DNA of 64,000 nt from positions 115,764,754 to 115,828,753 of the forward strand of contig CP136061.1 in the NCBI GenBank assembly GCA_032622095.1, given 5' to 3'. The notes below the pieces were generated by a model. That model ran no database searches. It saw only the letters and a program-made list of their open reading frames with translations, and was not told the DNA's origin. A program made the position numbers and the translations under genes. Below are positions 1-10,525 of this stretch, piece by piece (position 1 is the stretch's first letter; every line of letters begins with the position of its first letter). This DNA comes from Siphonodentalium dalli (Eukaryota > Mollusca > Scaphopoda > Gadilida > Siphonodentaliidae).

Positions 1-275
1 ACCCGGCAGTTGAATTTGGTGAATGGTGATGTTCACCCATCAGCCACCTCGATTATGCATTTTATCTTCTGCAAATTAGGGGTTATAGAAACTTCCAAAA
101 AGGGAAAAAGTAACTAAAAACAATGTTAATTTGAGACTATAGATACTTCCCAGAAGATGGAATGAGGTCACCAGATGGTGAATTTGGTGATGCTAGCCTG
201 CTGTGTGTGATAGCATCACTAAATTCACCCTCTGGGACCTCATTCTGCAAATGACAGACACACTTTTCAGGCTTG
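1..275. mobile_element. Family A double-hairpin MITE (right part)
   Basis: The spacer and right hairpin of a family A element, cut by the window edge. The hairpin has arms GGTGAATTTGGTGATGCTAG and its complement. The element ends ..CAGGCTTG at 275. Confidence 0.8.
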
Positions 276-392
276 GTTCATCCGAAATAATATAAAAGTA
301 TGTAAAACAACTTATCATCAACAGGTACAGTATTATTTGTTATTATCTTATTTGCATTACTAATAACTCCACAATGGCCTTATTGAGAGTAG

Positions 393-508
393 TTCACTCA
401 GGAAATGTTCAGATAAAAAGTTCAACAAACGACCATAGGATATTTGTTGAACTTATTGTCTGAACATTTCCCACCAATGAATATGATTCCTGAATATCCC
501 TCCAGCTG
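393..508. mobile_element. Family F MITE fragment
   Basis: The central hairpin AAGTTCAACAAACGACC and its complement, with GGAAATGTTCAGATAA and ATCCCTCCAGCTGAATAATA. Both ends missing. Confidence 0.7.
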
Positions 509-513
509 AATAA

Positions 514-629
514 TACAGTAATGCCCTAAAAAAATCGACTCCTTAACCACAGCAGAATTATGGGTGACTTTTCAGGATTTAGTCAGAAATATGGCTTGCT
601 GTCATTCATTGGAAAGCTCTCAGTGAGAG
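514..629. mobile_element. Family B foldback, left arm only
   Basis: TACAGTAATGCCCTAA, then CCACAGCAGAATTATGGG and TTTAGTC.GAAATATGGCTT, stopping at the palindrome centre (GCTCTCAGTGAGAG). Confidence 0.8.
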
Positions 630-1213
630 AATGTAGGCCACTCCATTGTACACTATTATAAACTGATGGGTGGGGGAGTTGGATCAGGGATGTAGCTAGA
701 TGATCTGTTGGTGGGGAGAGAGGGGTTTCTCAAACTTATAATTTATAACTGCATCCCCCCTTTATGCAGCTGATACGGACCCTGGCTCCCCCACCTCTTG
801 GAATGGAATTTTGCAATTGGTACCTCAAGTTTTCCCAACTGTTGGCAATATCAAACCTGACACCCCCTATGGATGGAAATTAATTTTTATTCCATTACAA
901 AAATTTACCCAAAATATTCTACTTTTGGTTTAGAAGCAGGAACAGGATTTGCGTGCCCGCCCGAAGGGCGGCACGAGGACGGTGTGGGCTCATCCGAAGA
1001 TCGCCCTTACGCCCTGTATTGAATCTTCTTGTGTCTTTAATCTTCAACAGTCAGGCCGCGGATCAGGTGGAGAAGTCTTGAGGCCGGGATTGGTCAGCGT
1101 CGTAGGTGTCTCGAATCTTGTCTTGAGAATATTCACTTGGTCTTTGCCTTGTATATTTGCCTTGATCTATGCCTTGATCTTTGCCTTTGCCTTGACATTG
1201 TCTCGGCATCTTG

Positions 1214-1516
1214 GAAAATGCGGGACGATCCAGCGATGACGCTGGATTGCGCATTTTCAGTTGGTTGTCCACGCCCGGGACCTAAGCTTCCGCTGGAGGC
1301 ATTGGACTGCGGGCTGCTAAGAGAGTACGGGACGGTCCAGTGATTCCACTGGACTGCGTGTTCTCTTCTGTTACCGCCCGGGACGGTTCAATACTCCTTA
1401 TTGAACTGCGGGACTTTTCTGATGTGAGATACTGGACGGTCTAGCATAGCCTGCTTGACTGCGTATCCTAAAACCCGGGACGGTCCAATAAGCCTATTGA
1501 ACTGCGGGTCTTTTCA
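1214..1516 (-). repeat. Array of five covarying hairpins in LINE tail
   Basis: Units at 1214-1258, 1320-1367, 1375-1417, 1428-1467 and 1469-1516 share the plus-strand frame GGACG, 8-nt stem, short loop, 8-nt stem, TGCG. The stems differ but stay complementary: ATCCAGCG/CGCTGGAT, GTCCAGTG/CACTGGAC, GTTCAATA/TATTGAAC and GTCCAATA/TATTGAAC (one G-T pair). Unit 4 is imperfect (GTCTAGCA/TGCTTGAC). An outer stem also pairs, best in unit 1 (GAAAATGCG/CGCATTTTC). A degenerate sixth unit may lie at 1272-1313. Confidence 0.75.
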
Positions 1517-2377
1517 GCCACAGAGAAGCTGTTTGCGTTGTAAACACTCCCTCGTGATGTCACTGCCGTCCATTCTCGCCAGTGTACTTTCATCGATGTC
1601 TGATATGCAAGAGAGTGAAAGTTCAGTGTTCAGATGGATACGGATATCTTCCCTGAACGCTGACCAGTCAGCTTTCTCCAAGTTGCGAGTATGTTTGCTT
1701 GGATATTTGTCAATGTGGCAGAGTCTTTGATCAAATATTGCATGTACCGGTAGATGGTCGCTACCAACTGTTTCTCCAACGAAGGTGCTGACAGCCTTTC
1801 GTATGAGAGATTCACTGGCTAAAATACAGTCAATAACTGACCCACGTCCGTTTTGAAAGTGAGTTTCCTCCCCTTCACCATTCAAGACGTGAGCTTCCGC
1901 CTTCTCAACTACATCAAAAAGATGAGCGTCGGATTCCTTGCTTCCGTTGAACATGTGCTTGGCATTGAGGTCGCCACCAATGAGGCATTGGTCGTGGTTT
2001 TTCATCATATAGACAATGAGGTCACCGTTGACAAGGAGCTGTGGCGGGCAATAATATGCCACCACCGCCAACTCCCTGCCCCCGAAGCTGGTTTTTAATG
2101 CCACAACTTCAGCCCCTACCGAGATATTCTGAGGAATATCTATCACAGAATGCTTGACGTCGTTTCGCACGAGAATCGCGACGCCCCCCCCCCCCCGTCG
2201 ATTGGTACGATCGAGTCGGTGCATCTTGTACTTGGGGATTCGAAGTTTTTGGCCATCAAGCTTGGTTTCGTTCAGGAGAACGAACTCCGGGTTGTGCTCA
2301 TATAGGTATTGCTGTAGAAGCGCACGATGGCCTCGGAGGCCATTGCTGTTGATGTGTATGACATGCAGACCTGCCAT
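1514..2377 (-). CDS. LINE ORF2 endonuclease domain, truncated, 287 aa
   Basis: Exonuclease-endonuclease-phosphatase fold of a non-LTR retrotransposon, which nicks target DNA to prime reverse transcription. Motifs in order: HINSNGL (residues 8-14), LLNETKLDG with Glu37, GGDLNAKH (134-141, Asp136 and Asn138), IDCILAS (182-188) and GSDHLP (205-210, Asp207/His208). All expected catalytic positions are present. The frame stops at residue 287, just as the hairpin array begins, and the reverse transcriptase domain is missing. A Jockey/CR1-like group is possible but unproven. Confidence 0.85.
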   Translation of the reverse strand: MAGLHVIHINSNGLRGHRALLQQYLYEHNPEFVLLNETKLDGQKLRIPKYKMHRLDRTNRRGGGGVAILVRNDVKHSVIDIPQNISVGAEVVALKTSFGGRELAVVAYYCPPQLLVNGDLIVYMMKNHDQCLIGGDLNAKHMFNGSKESDAHLFDVVEKAEAHVLNGEGEETHFQNGRGSVIDCILASESLIRKAVSTFVGETVGSDHLPVHAIFDQRLCHIDKYPSKHTRNLEKADWSAFREDIRIHLNTELSLSCISDIDESTLARMDGSDITRECLQRKQLLCG

Positions 2378-2379
2378 GA

Positions 2380-2892
2380 TTAAGCTGTCAGTTGACTACA
2401 ATACTCTGTAAGGTGTTCACTTGAAACACGAGTTTTATAGACTTTGCTCGCTATAGACGCCACGCGAGCAGATATTTCCGATTGATTCATGTGAGAATCC
2501 TCTATGCTTGGGTGGATTTTGAGTGCGACGACGCATAGGTTATCCTTTACCACTTTCTTGCCCAAGCCTGTGGGTTTAAAGGAAGTGTCGCCAAGGTCTT
2601 TGGCTTGCAACAATTTTTGCCTTGATGCTTCATCCCTCACAAAGATCAGGATTTCCGCCTTATTCCGTTGGCTGGGACGCGTCTTCACTACGTCCGTTAC
2701 ACTGCATTTTTCATGGAGAAATGCTGCTAGCCTCCCGGGGTGGTTGCCAATTCCAGCCGGGAGGTTGACACCTAGAACAGGAGGTGTGCGCTTTTTTGTG
2801 TCACTTTTGCGCTTTTCTTCATTCTTATCCTTTGGAGGAGTCGATTGATCGCATTTAGCCGCCTTGCCTTGTTTTTTGTTCTTGGGTTCCAC
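2380..2892 (-). CDS. LINE ORF1-like protein, 170 aa
   Basis: A Lys-rich basic N-terminus (residues 1-35) is followed by a globular segment containing GNHPGRLAAFLHE and AEILIFVRDEASRQKLLQAK. This resembles the single-strand nucleic-acid binding (RRM-like) ORF1 proteins of non-LTR elements, which package the element RNA. It ends two bases before the next ATG, as is usual for LINE ORF1/ORF2 pairs. I cannot see zinc-knuckle cysteines. Family assignment is by position and general character, so moderate. Confidence 0.55.
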   Translation of the reverse strand: MEPKNKKQGKAAKCDQSTPPKDKNEEKRKSDTKKRTPPVLGVNLPAGIGNHPGRLAAFLHEKCSVTDVVKTRPSQRNKAEILIFVRDEASRQKLLQAKDLGDTSFKPTGLGKKVVKDNLCVVALKIHPSIEDSHMNQSEISARVASIASKVYKTRVSSEHLTEYCSQLTA

Positions 2893-3067
2893 TTTGACCC
2901 ATTTTTATGAGCGCGGAGGATTGGGTTCCTCGTTTGCTCCTGGAGGAGTGATGTCTGTGACAACCTCCATCTCTTCTGTTGATATTGAGTCAGTGGTTTA
3001 AAAATAAAACATTTCACACTAAATACTGGTTGGAAAATCAATCTCCCCTCCAAAATACATGGTGTAT

Positions 3068-3254
3068 TTAATCCTTTCATGGCAAGTGCATTCTTTTATA
3101 TATGCGAGTCTCCCATATACACTGACTTACACGATCAAGGTAAATATTGTTAGGCTAATGTATTCTCTTATATATGCAAGGTTCCCTATAGAAGATAATG
3201 TATTGGCACAGGGTTTTCGCAAAATTTCAGGAAGCTCCAGTCATGGAAGGGTTA
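3068..3254. mobile_element. Family C TTAA MITE, internally deleted
   Basis: TAATCCTTTCATGGC to TCATGGAAGGGTTAA; one and a half cassette hairpins remain. Confidence 0.75.
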
Positions 3255-3358
3255 AATCACAATAGCATTTGGTGATGTTGGTTAACAAAACTGTAACTGT
3301 TAATGTTTGCATAACAATGGTTTTAACATGCCAACTCTCATTATTGGGCAATAATTTT

Positions 3359-3606
3359 TTAACCCTTCCATGACTGGAGCTTCCTGAAATTTTGTGAAAA
3401 CCCTGTGCCAATGCATTCTCTTATATATGCGAGTCTCCCATAGGAGCCTCGCATATATAAGAGAATAAATTGGCCTAACAATATTTACCTTGACCATGTA
3501 AGCCAGTGCATTTTCTAATATATGCGAGACTCGCATATATAAGTGAAAGCACTGGCACAGGATCCTTAATGCTGCACCAGCACAGCTCCAATCATGAAAG
3601 GGTTAA
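3359..3606. mobile_element. Family C TTAA MITE
   Basis: TTAACCCTTCCATGACTGG to TCATGAAAGGGTTAA, with two internal hairpins built on GTGCCAATGCATTCTCTTAT. TTAA at both ends is a piggyBac-type target. Confidence 0.88.
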
Positions 3607-3632
3607 ATGTGAGCAGCAATGTACAGGCCAGT

Positions 3633-4017
3633 CAAGCCTGAGTTTAGTGTGCCTGTCAGGCTAGCATCACTAAATTCACCCACTGGTGACCTCATTCTGG
3701 TTAGGCCTCATCTTCTCTTGAAAGTTTCTTTATTATCAATTTCTATAGAAACTTAAAGATTATAATTCTATTTCTTTTTTTATGTTAGTTTCTGCATATC
3801 CTCAAATTGGCAGACGACACATTGCATAAACGAGGTTCCAAATGGGTGTACATCACAATATTCACTTCAATCTGAGTCTATGTCTCCCATAGCAGATGAG
3901 GCCATGCACAATGAGGTCCCCAGAGGGTAATTTGGTGATGCTAGCCTGCTAGCATCACTAAATTCATCTGCTGGGGACCTCATTCTGCAAATGACAGGCA
4001 CACTAAACTCAGACTTG
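3633..4017. mobile_element. Family A double-hairpin MITE
   Basis: Starts CAAGCCTGAGTTTAGTGTG and ends CTAAACTCAGACTTG. Hairpin 1 is damaged (one arm mostly lost); hairpin 2 is intact. The spacer carries the family's CGAGGTTCC..AATGGGTGTACATCAC block. Confidence 0.82.
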
Positions 4018-4059
4018 AGTCCGGTGCTCAAATTGTGCGAGGTTTACAGTGATATATAG

Positions 4060-4372
4060 ATTATGGTACCGTTAACGGTCAGAGTCCTGTATTTCAATTC
4101 TGGGGCTGGTTTGGCTTGGCCATATCGCCAGTTTTACTGGTGCAGGCAAGCCTGCGCAGAGGTTTAAATTCCCGGTTATTGTCACCAGGAAACCACTTGA
4201 CTGCACGTAGAAACCACCAACCGCCAGACTGTCAAACTTTACCAGATACATGGATAAAGTTGGATCACAAATACATGAACTAGTAAAATTTTAACCAACT
4301 TCACCTTTGCTGGATGGCTCATGTTGGCCTACTGCTGCACCATGCACCTTACCAACTGAGCCACCGGGGAGG
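4060..4372 (-). mobile_element. Second SINE-like element (diverged)
   Basis: The minus strand has an A-box-like TGGCTCAGTTGGTAAGG (4363-4347), and the region shares the GCCATATC..CCAGTTTTA core with the SINE at 9723. No clean B box or target duplication is seen. Likely an older or different SINE of the same superfamily. Confidence 0.5.
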
Positions 4373-4575
4373 GGAGGGTCCCATCCTGGGATGAGGAGAA
4401 GGAGGAGGAGAGTATGACACTAGCATTTCATATAGTTTATTGTAAGTGCTGCATTTTTGTGTTTTATGCCATCATTGGGGGGGGGGGCATCCTGGGGATG
4501 AGGAGTTAGAGAGTAAGACACTGTAGCGTTTCATATATTTTATTGGAACAGTGCTGCATGTTTGTGTGAGAATGT
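4373..4575. repeat. Tandem duplication (about 110-bp unit)
   Basis: Two diverged copies, each with CATCCTGGGATGAGGA or its one-base variant, then AGTA..ACACT, then TTTCATAT..TTTATTG and GTGCTGCAT. The second copy follows an 11-G tract near 4478. Confidence 0.65.
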
Positions 4576-5177
4576 GATCATACATGATTTGTGAGTCAAA
4601 AATATTGTAATCAGTTATAAAAATGATAAAGTTCTATGAGCTATGCAAATGTTTGTTCAGTCGGCTTACAAAACCTCAAGTTGAAAGTAACTCTAGCTTT
4701 CAAATATTTTCAGAAAAATTGTTAAATTGTTTGTTTTGGTAAGAAATAAATCAAACTCTTGGATTGCTATGTCAGAAATTCTTACTCAAATTTGAAAATT
4801 CCATAATCGGCTGAACGTGACGTGACTATTTAAGATTGCTTTCTTTTGTAGACTATATTCACCATTGAGTCGTACATACATACATACACTCATACACTTT
4901 GTCATTCTTTTTTTTGTGTGTGTGTGTCACGCTGGTCTCCACTACAAATAGCAGTAGCAACTGGTGCCCACCAGTCATGCTTCATTTCATTTCTTGTTTT
5001 ACAGAGGTCATTTGATTCCAACTTTAGTGAATTGTAATCAGTTGTGTTAAATAAATAATTCATCTGATAATCCTGACAGCCTATGTCAGGGCCGGGAACC
5101 TACGTAATAATTTGCTCGAAAATGGTGGCAATTTCAAATATTCGTTTTTAATATAGTTTCCCAAGATTTCAGCAAGC

Positions 5178-5398
5178 TACAGTAATGCCCTAATTAATCG
5201 ACTCCCTAACCACAGCAGAATTATGGGTAACTTTTCAGGATTTAGTCCGAAATGTGGCTTGTTGCCATTCATCGGAAAGCTCTCCCCGAGAAATATGGCT
5301 TGTTGCCAATCGTCGGAAAGCTCTCCGAATGGCAATAAGCCATATTTCCGACTAAATCCTGAAAAGTTACCCATAATTCTGCTGTGGTTAAGGAGTCG
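5178..5398. mobile_element. Family B foldback, right terminus lost
   Basis: Both arms are present, with a partly duplicated centre. The right arm stops at AAGGAGTCG before the terminal GGGCATTACTGTA. Confidence 0.82.
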
Positions 5399-5611
5399 CT
5401 TAACTCATTCACTATCTTTTTACGTTGAGTTATGTATGAAGGTAAAGATAACGGTGAATACTCACTCCGATTTGAGATATTTTGCCACCATTTGCAAGCA
5501 AATTATCATGTAGATTCCCTGCCCTGCTAGAGCACAGATCAGCTGGTAAAATGTAAGGAATACAAGGTCACAGTGGAGAATCACATGGTTTCGAGGTTGG
5601 TGAGTACCATG

Positions 5612-5762
5612 CAAGCCTTAAAATAGTGCATCTGTCATTTGCAGAATGAGGTCCCCAGAGGGTGAATTTGGTGATGCTAGCCTGCTATGCGGGGTAGCAT
5701 CACTAAATTCACCCTCTGGGGACCTCATTCTGCAAATGACAGACACGCTATTTCAAGGCTTG
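5612..5762. mobile_element. Family A single-hairpin MITE in repeat M
   Basis: A 151-bp near-perfect palindrome from CAAGCCTTAAAATAGTG to TATTTCAAGGCTTG. Flanks GTACCATG/GTACCACG are an 8-bp target duplication. The empty site GTACCAAG is seen in the M copy near 29368. Confidence 0.92.
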
Positions 5763-6078
5763 GTACCACGCATTCAAAATGGCAGAGACGAGAGCAAACG
5801 CAAAAAAACAAACATAATAATGAGGAACTAATGCAAAACATAGCATTTTGACTGTTACGAGCATATTCTAGTTTATTTTTAAAACAATTTGATAGCTTAT
5901 TTGTTCCGAAAAGTTGCCAGTCGGAGGTTCGTGGAATACACAAGTCTATACATCTTGGAGAATACTTTGACTGACAACTTTGATCAGAATGTTAGAGCAA
6001 ACAACTGAGTTTGGACACAAATAAGGTATTAGCTTGTTTGAAAAATAATATAGCATATGGTCAAAGCTGCCAAAATAC

Positions 6079-6294
6079 TACAGTAATGCCCTAAGTAATC
6101 GACCTCTAAACCAAAGCAGAATTATGGGTAACTTTCAGGATTTAGTCGTAAATATGTCTTGTTGCCATTCATCGGAAAGCTCTCGCCGAGAGCTTTCCGA
6201 TGAAAGGCAACAAGCCATATTTCCGACTAAATCCTGAAAAGTTACCCATAATTCTGATTTGGTTAAGAGGTCGATTACTTAGGGCATTACGGTA
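6079..6294. mobile_element. Family B foldback inside repeat M
   Basis: A full palindrome from TACAGTAATGCCC to GGGCATTACGGTA, arms about 105 bp. It interrupts repeat M. Confidence 0.88.
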
Positions 6295-6406
6295 TGTCAT
6301 AACCTATAATTTATGACCTTTTTCCTCGTTTGTGGTCGCGAATGTGATTTCTCGTCCATTTTGAGTGCGTGATACTCATCAACTGGAAACCATATGATTC
6401 CCCACC

Positions 6407-7074
6407 TTAAAGGTGTTTTGGAAAAAAAAAAAAGAGATCTGTATGATAACATGCAACATTGGTATCAATCTGCTGTCTGTTCATTTCATAAAAATAGACA
6501 TATGTAGGTTATATATAAAATATATGATTCATCAATGTACACGAGGTTATATGTCGTAAGGCGAAATATCTCAATGTACAGCATGGATGGAATATAGAGT
6601 TAGCTCCCTACTCACAGGGAAGGCACTGCACAATATTAATTGCAGAACAATCATACATTGAATTTCGATTTGTAAAAATATATAATAAAGTTGTATTGAA
6701 ATTTTGTTTGATTGGAGAATTGTAACAATTTTATTGGGTTTTCTATTTATATGTAGACTATGATAGATTTATGGCAACACTGACCAAATTTTAGAATTTT
6801 TTCTAATAATGAAAACTTTCTTTATATCTGGATGCGTAATTAACAGGTATTTTTTCTGAAGACATACTTGTAGCTCGCAAAGAACTTATCTAATTTTATG
6901 GAATTATATTGTAGAAACCAGATGTATTTGGCCAATACTGGGATTAATTAACTCTTATTTAGCTTTGGTAAGTTTATATCCAAAAACTTTAAGACAAATA
7001 CTATAAAGTGCATTATAGCATTTGTCGGCTATAACTGCATAACTTCTGGATCAAATAAATGTTCAAATACCCAT
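6407..7074. other. No gene seen (TEAD 3' flank)
   Basis: AT-rich sequence with many stops in all frames and no recognised repeat. Confidence 0.6.
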
Positions 7075-7513
7075 GTGACCCGCCATATCAAATCCAGTCG
7101 TAAGTCGGGATTTTTTTACCCTGTGCCAATGCATTCTCTTATATATGCGAGTTGACCATAGATCGCCTCGCATATATAAGAGAATGCATTGGCCTAACAA
7201 TTTTTTACAATTTTAATAATTTTTTCTTGTATTCTTTAACAATTTTATAATTTTACCCATTCAGAGCCCCAGACAAACATGAGCAGATGACACTCTTTTA
7301 TATGCTTCCCTGCAGGGTAATGAATGTTTTTTTATTTTATGTCCTAAAAAATGTAAGAAACATTTTTTTTTTTTAAATGATAAAAAATTGTTAGGCCAAT
7401 GCATTCTCTTATATATGCGAGGCGACCTATGGTCGACTCGCTTATATAAGAGAATGCATTGGCACAGGGTAAAAAAATCACGACTTACGACTGGATTTGA
7501 TATGGCGGGTCAC
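7075..7513. mobile_element. Family E MITE, same cassette with other ends
   Basis: Terminal inverted repeats begin GTGACCCGCCATATCAAATC and run about 45 bp to CCCTGTGCC. The interior is the two-hairpin cassette and AT-rich spacer of family D. The target site is unclear. Confidence 0.88.
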
Positions 7514-7798
7514 ATATGTTCTGACAGATAAGCTTTGTTGCCATAAATCTGAATTAAAATCCCTGAATTAAAACCCCTAAGTTAGGTGGTATTAAAATGT
7601 TGATCTTGTGAATTGTTATCAGTATTCCTATGGATGATATAACACAACAATCAATTCACAATTTGAGAACTTCTTATGTCAAACAACTCACTTTACAAGG
7701 GTATCTCGACTGCCAATGAAAGTGTCTGTCCTGTGTGACTGGTATTGTAGATGGGGATCTTGAAGGTGCTCCAAGACATCTTGTTTTGTCAAGAACAA

Positions 7799-8061
7799 TT
7801 AACCCTTTCATGATGGGAGCCGCGCTGGTGCAGCATTAAATATCAGGTGCCAGGGCATTCTCTTATATAAGTGAGTCTCCCATTGAGTTCTCACATATAT
7901 AAGTGAATACACTGGCTTACAAGGTCAAGGTAAATATTTTTAGGCCAATGCATTCTCTTATATATGTGAGGCTCCCTATGGGAGACTCGCATATATAAGA
8001 GAATGCATTGGCACATGGTTTTTGCCAAATTTCAGGAAGCACCAAGTCATAGAAAGGTTAA
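7799..8061. mobile_element. Family C TTAA MITE
   Basis: TTAACCCTTTCATGATGGG to ATAGAAAGGTTAA with both hairpins. Confidence 0.88.
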
Positions 8062-8132
8062 GAGAGAAGCAATTGCTATCAATTGGAAACCTATAGGATG
8101 GTCAATAATACATATGTTGACCAAATGTGTTT

Positions 8133-8321
8133 TTAACCCTTTCTATACTAAATACTCATTGATGAGTAGCTCCCTTAGGAAATGTTCTTATAATAAGTTC
8201 AACAAATGACCATACATAGGTCGTTTGTTGAACTTATTCTCTGAACATTTCTCTCCAACAAATAGGACTTCTGTACTTGTAAAATCCAATGTGAGAATCC
8301 ATTTAGTATAGAATGTATTAA
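8133..8321. mobile_element. Family F TTAA MITE
   Basis: TTAACCCTTTCTATACTAAA to TTTAGTATAGAATGTATTAA around the hairpin GTTCAACAAATGACC. Confidence 0.85.
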
Positions 8322-8346
8322 AATGATGCACTTTTATATAGACGGC

Positions 8347-8572
8347 TTAACCCTTTCATGATGGGATCAGCGCTGGTGCAGCATTAAAGATCCTATGTCC
8401 CATAGGGAGCCTAGCATATATAAGAGAATGCACCAGCTTACTAGGTCAAGGTTAATATTGTTTGGCCAATGTATTCTCTTATATATGAGAGGCTCCCTAT
8501 ATAGAACAGAATGTAATGGTACAGGGTTTTTTTTCGCAAAATTTCAGGAAGCTCCAGTCACGGAAGGCTTAA
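8347..8572. mobile_element. Family C TTAA MITE, first hairpin damaged
   Basis: TTAACCCTTTCATGATGGG to CACGGAAGGCTTAA. Confidence 0.82.
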
Positions 8573-9387
8573 ATATGACTAGAACTAAATTAAGGAATGT
8601 GTTAGCTATATACTCACTAACCTAAACAATCTCTTTGAATTTATAAATCAAAATGTTAGTGGTTACAATAGTAATCACATCACATGATATCTCGAGCATT
8701 ATGGTTTTATTCTTTAGCCACACTGCTGAAATTATCAACAGTCTTCATCTTTTATCAGCCATTAAATTCTTCTGTGTGGTCACCAATAAACCATAATATT
8801 CTTCAAAATCACATTATTGTTATATCAACAAAAATATGACATAAGAAGTTTCCAAATCAAAACCATGTCACAAAGACATAAGGTGACATAACATCTTCAA
8901 TGGACTGATGAACAAAATGCTGAAATGATGATAAAATTTGCATAGAATAACAGTGAATTTCGGGGACATTAGAATGTCATAAACAATCTCCAAAAACATT
9001 ATTTTTAAGGAAAATCATCAAAAATCTTTATTTGCAGGAAGTGATGAAAAACATGCATTGTAGAAAAAAATCATGCAACATTTTAAAACTGCGCGATAAA
9101 ATGATGGCGGGTAAATGTAACAGTTAAAATCGATGAATGAAGACATTAATATATCATAAACAAACAACTTTCACAAAGTTGAGGCAACTAAGACCCTAAC
9201 AATCTTTGAAGCACTGTTGATGAACAGAAGTAATTATTTGTCAAAATTATCATAGTACTCTATTTCGAGGAGGAGAAAATAAGTCCGAACTGCGAGTAGA
9301 GTTATGCTATTTTCTCACAAAACACCCGAAAAATAATTGCAAACATTCTCTTTCCTCATGTTGATTTTTCAATGCCAAATTTGTCCC
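8573..9387. other. No gene seen (TEAD 3' flank)
   Basis: AT-rich, apparently unique sequence between family C copies. Confidence 0.6.
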
Positions 9388-9621
9388 TTAACCCTTTCAT
9401 GACTGGAGCTTCCTGAAATTTGGCGAAAATCCTGTGCCAATGCATTCTCTTATACATGCAAGTCGCCCATAGGGCTTAACAATAGTTACCCTGACCTTGT
9501 AAGCCAGTGCATTCTCTTATATATGCGAGGCTCCCTATGGGAGACTCGCATATATAAGAGAATGCACTGGCACATGATCTTTAATGTAGCACCAGTGCAG
9601 ATCCAGTCATGAAAGGGTTAA
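9388..9621. mobile_element. Family C TTAA MITE
   Basis: TTAACCCTTTCATGACTGG to TCATGAAAGGGTTAA. The second hairpin is perfect. Confidence 0.88.
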
Positions 9622-9722
9622 ATAGGTACAGTCTTTAAACAGACCAATGACGAAAATCCTAATTCCGAGGAAAACAAGTAGCAAGATTTGTTTTCAAAAC
9701 TATTCACCGGTGTTTCTCGGCA

Positions 9723-10028
9723 TTGATTGTTGGGGTTTAATGTCGCTTTCAGCAACTAAGGCCATATCACGACATTGCCAGTTTTAGTGGTTGAGGAAAT
9801 CCGCACACTTATGGCTTATCTAACAGTGATTTCAATAGCTGATAAACTCATCGACCATGTGCTGCAATCCACCGGCCATCGGCGAGTAACTGGCAACTCC
9901 ACCAAATAACGATTTTGAGTTACAGAGTCCACAATGGAAACATGTGGATTTGAACCCTTATCGCCAGCACTAGAGGGCGAAACGGCTCGGAGTTGTAACC
10001 CCTAAGCGATTGAGCCACCGAGGCCCCA
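9723..10028 (-). mobile_element. tRNA-derived SINE with 13-bp target duplication
   Basis: The minus strand begins GGGGCCTCGGTGGCTCAAT. An A box (TGGCTCAATCGCTTAGG, 10017-10001) and a perfect B box (GGTTCAAATCC, 9956-9946) follow, so the head is a tRNA-like RNA polymerase III promoter. The tail ends with ACATTAAACCCCAACAATC. It is flanked by direct repeats GTGTTTCTCGGCA at 9710-9722 and 10029-10041, the mark of retroposition. It shares a core (GCCATATC..CCAGTTTTA) with 4115-4140. Confidence 0.88.
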
Positions 10029-10166
10029 GTGTTTCTCGGCAATAAATGAAACCAAACCTGAGCTCTATAGTACCTTCAGTTATCACCGGGGACACATCAA
10101 TGTTGAAATTTGCATGGCTTTGTTGTTGTAACATCACAAACATCGTTTTCTCGTGACTGGGTATTT

Positions 10167-10525
10167 GTGACCCACCATATCAAATCCAGTCGTAAGTCGG
10201 GATTTTTTTACCCTGTGCCAATGCATTCTCTTATATAAGCGAGTCGACCATAGGTCGCCTCGCATATGTAAGAGAATGCATTGGCCTAACAATTTTTTAT
10301 CATTTTTAAAAAATAAATGTTTCTTACAATTTTTAGGACATAAAATAAAATACATCCATTACCCTGCAGGGAGCCCCACACATATATAGAAGCATATATT
10401 GTTAGGCCAATGCATTCTCTTATATATGCGAGGCGACCTATGGTCGACTCGCATATATAAGAGAATGCATTGGCACAGGGTAAAAAAAATCCCGACTTAC
10501 GACTGGATTTGATATGGCGGGTCAC
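10167..10525. mobile_element. Family E MITE
   Basis: GTGACCCACCATATCAAATC to GATATGGCGGGTCAC, with the same interior as the 7.1-kb copy. ATTT flanks both sides (possible 4-bp duplication). Confidence 0.87.

Larger units (their letters stand above)
950..3000 (-). mobile_element. Non-LTR retrotransposon relic (ORF1 + endonuclease, no RT)
   Basis: Minus-strand LINE body: an ORF1-like frame (2892-2380), an apurinic-type endonuclease frame (2377-1514), then an array of hairpins (1516-1214). No reverse transcriptase follows before about 950, so the copy is truncated or rearranged. Base composition is visibly more GC-rich than the surroundings. The exact ends are not defined because I see no clear target duplication. 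Confidence 0.75.
5573..6406. mobile_element. Repeat M, inverted ends, with nested A and B
   Basis: The left end GAGAATCACATGGTTTCGAG and the right end (6361-6406, complement) are inverted repeats. The middle matches 29337-29690. A family A and a family B element are inserted within it. Confidence 0.75.

Noticed and set aside
949-1343. Short frames around the LINE tail
   Set aside because: Opposite-strand or shifted shadows of the hairpin array; low-complexity peptides.
1214-1516. CRISPR-like array
   Set aside because: Repeats are hairpins with changing stems and irregular spacing within a LINE in animal DNA; no identical repeats or unique spacers.
9946-10017. Candidate tRNA gene
   Set aside because: A and B boxes are present, but the unit is the head of a SINE with tail and target duplications, and no cloverleaf is evident.
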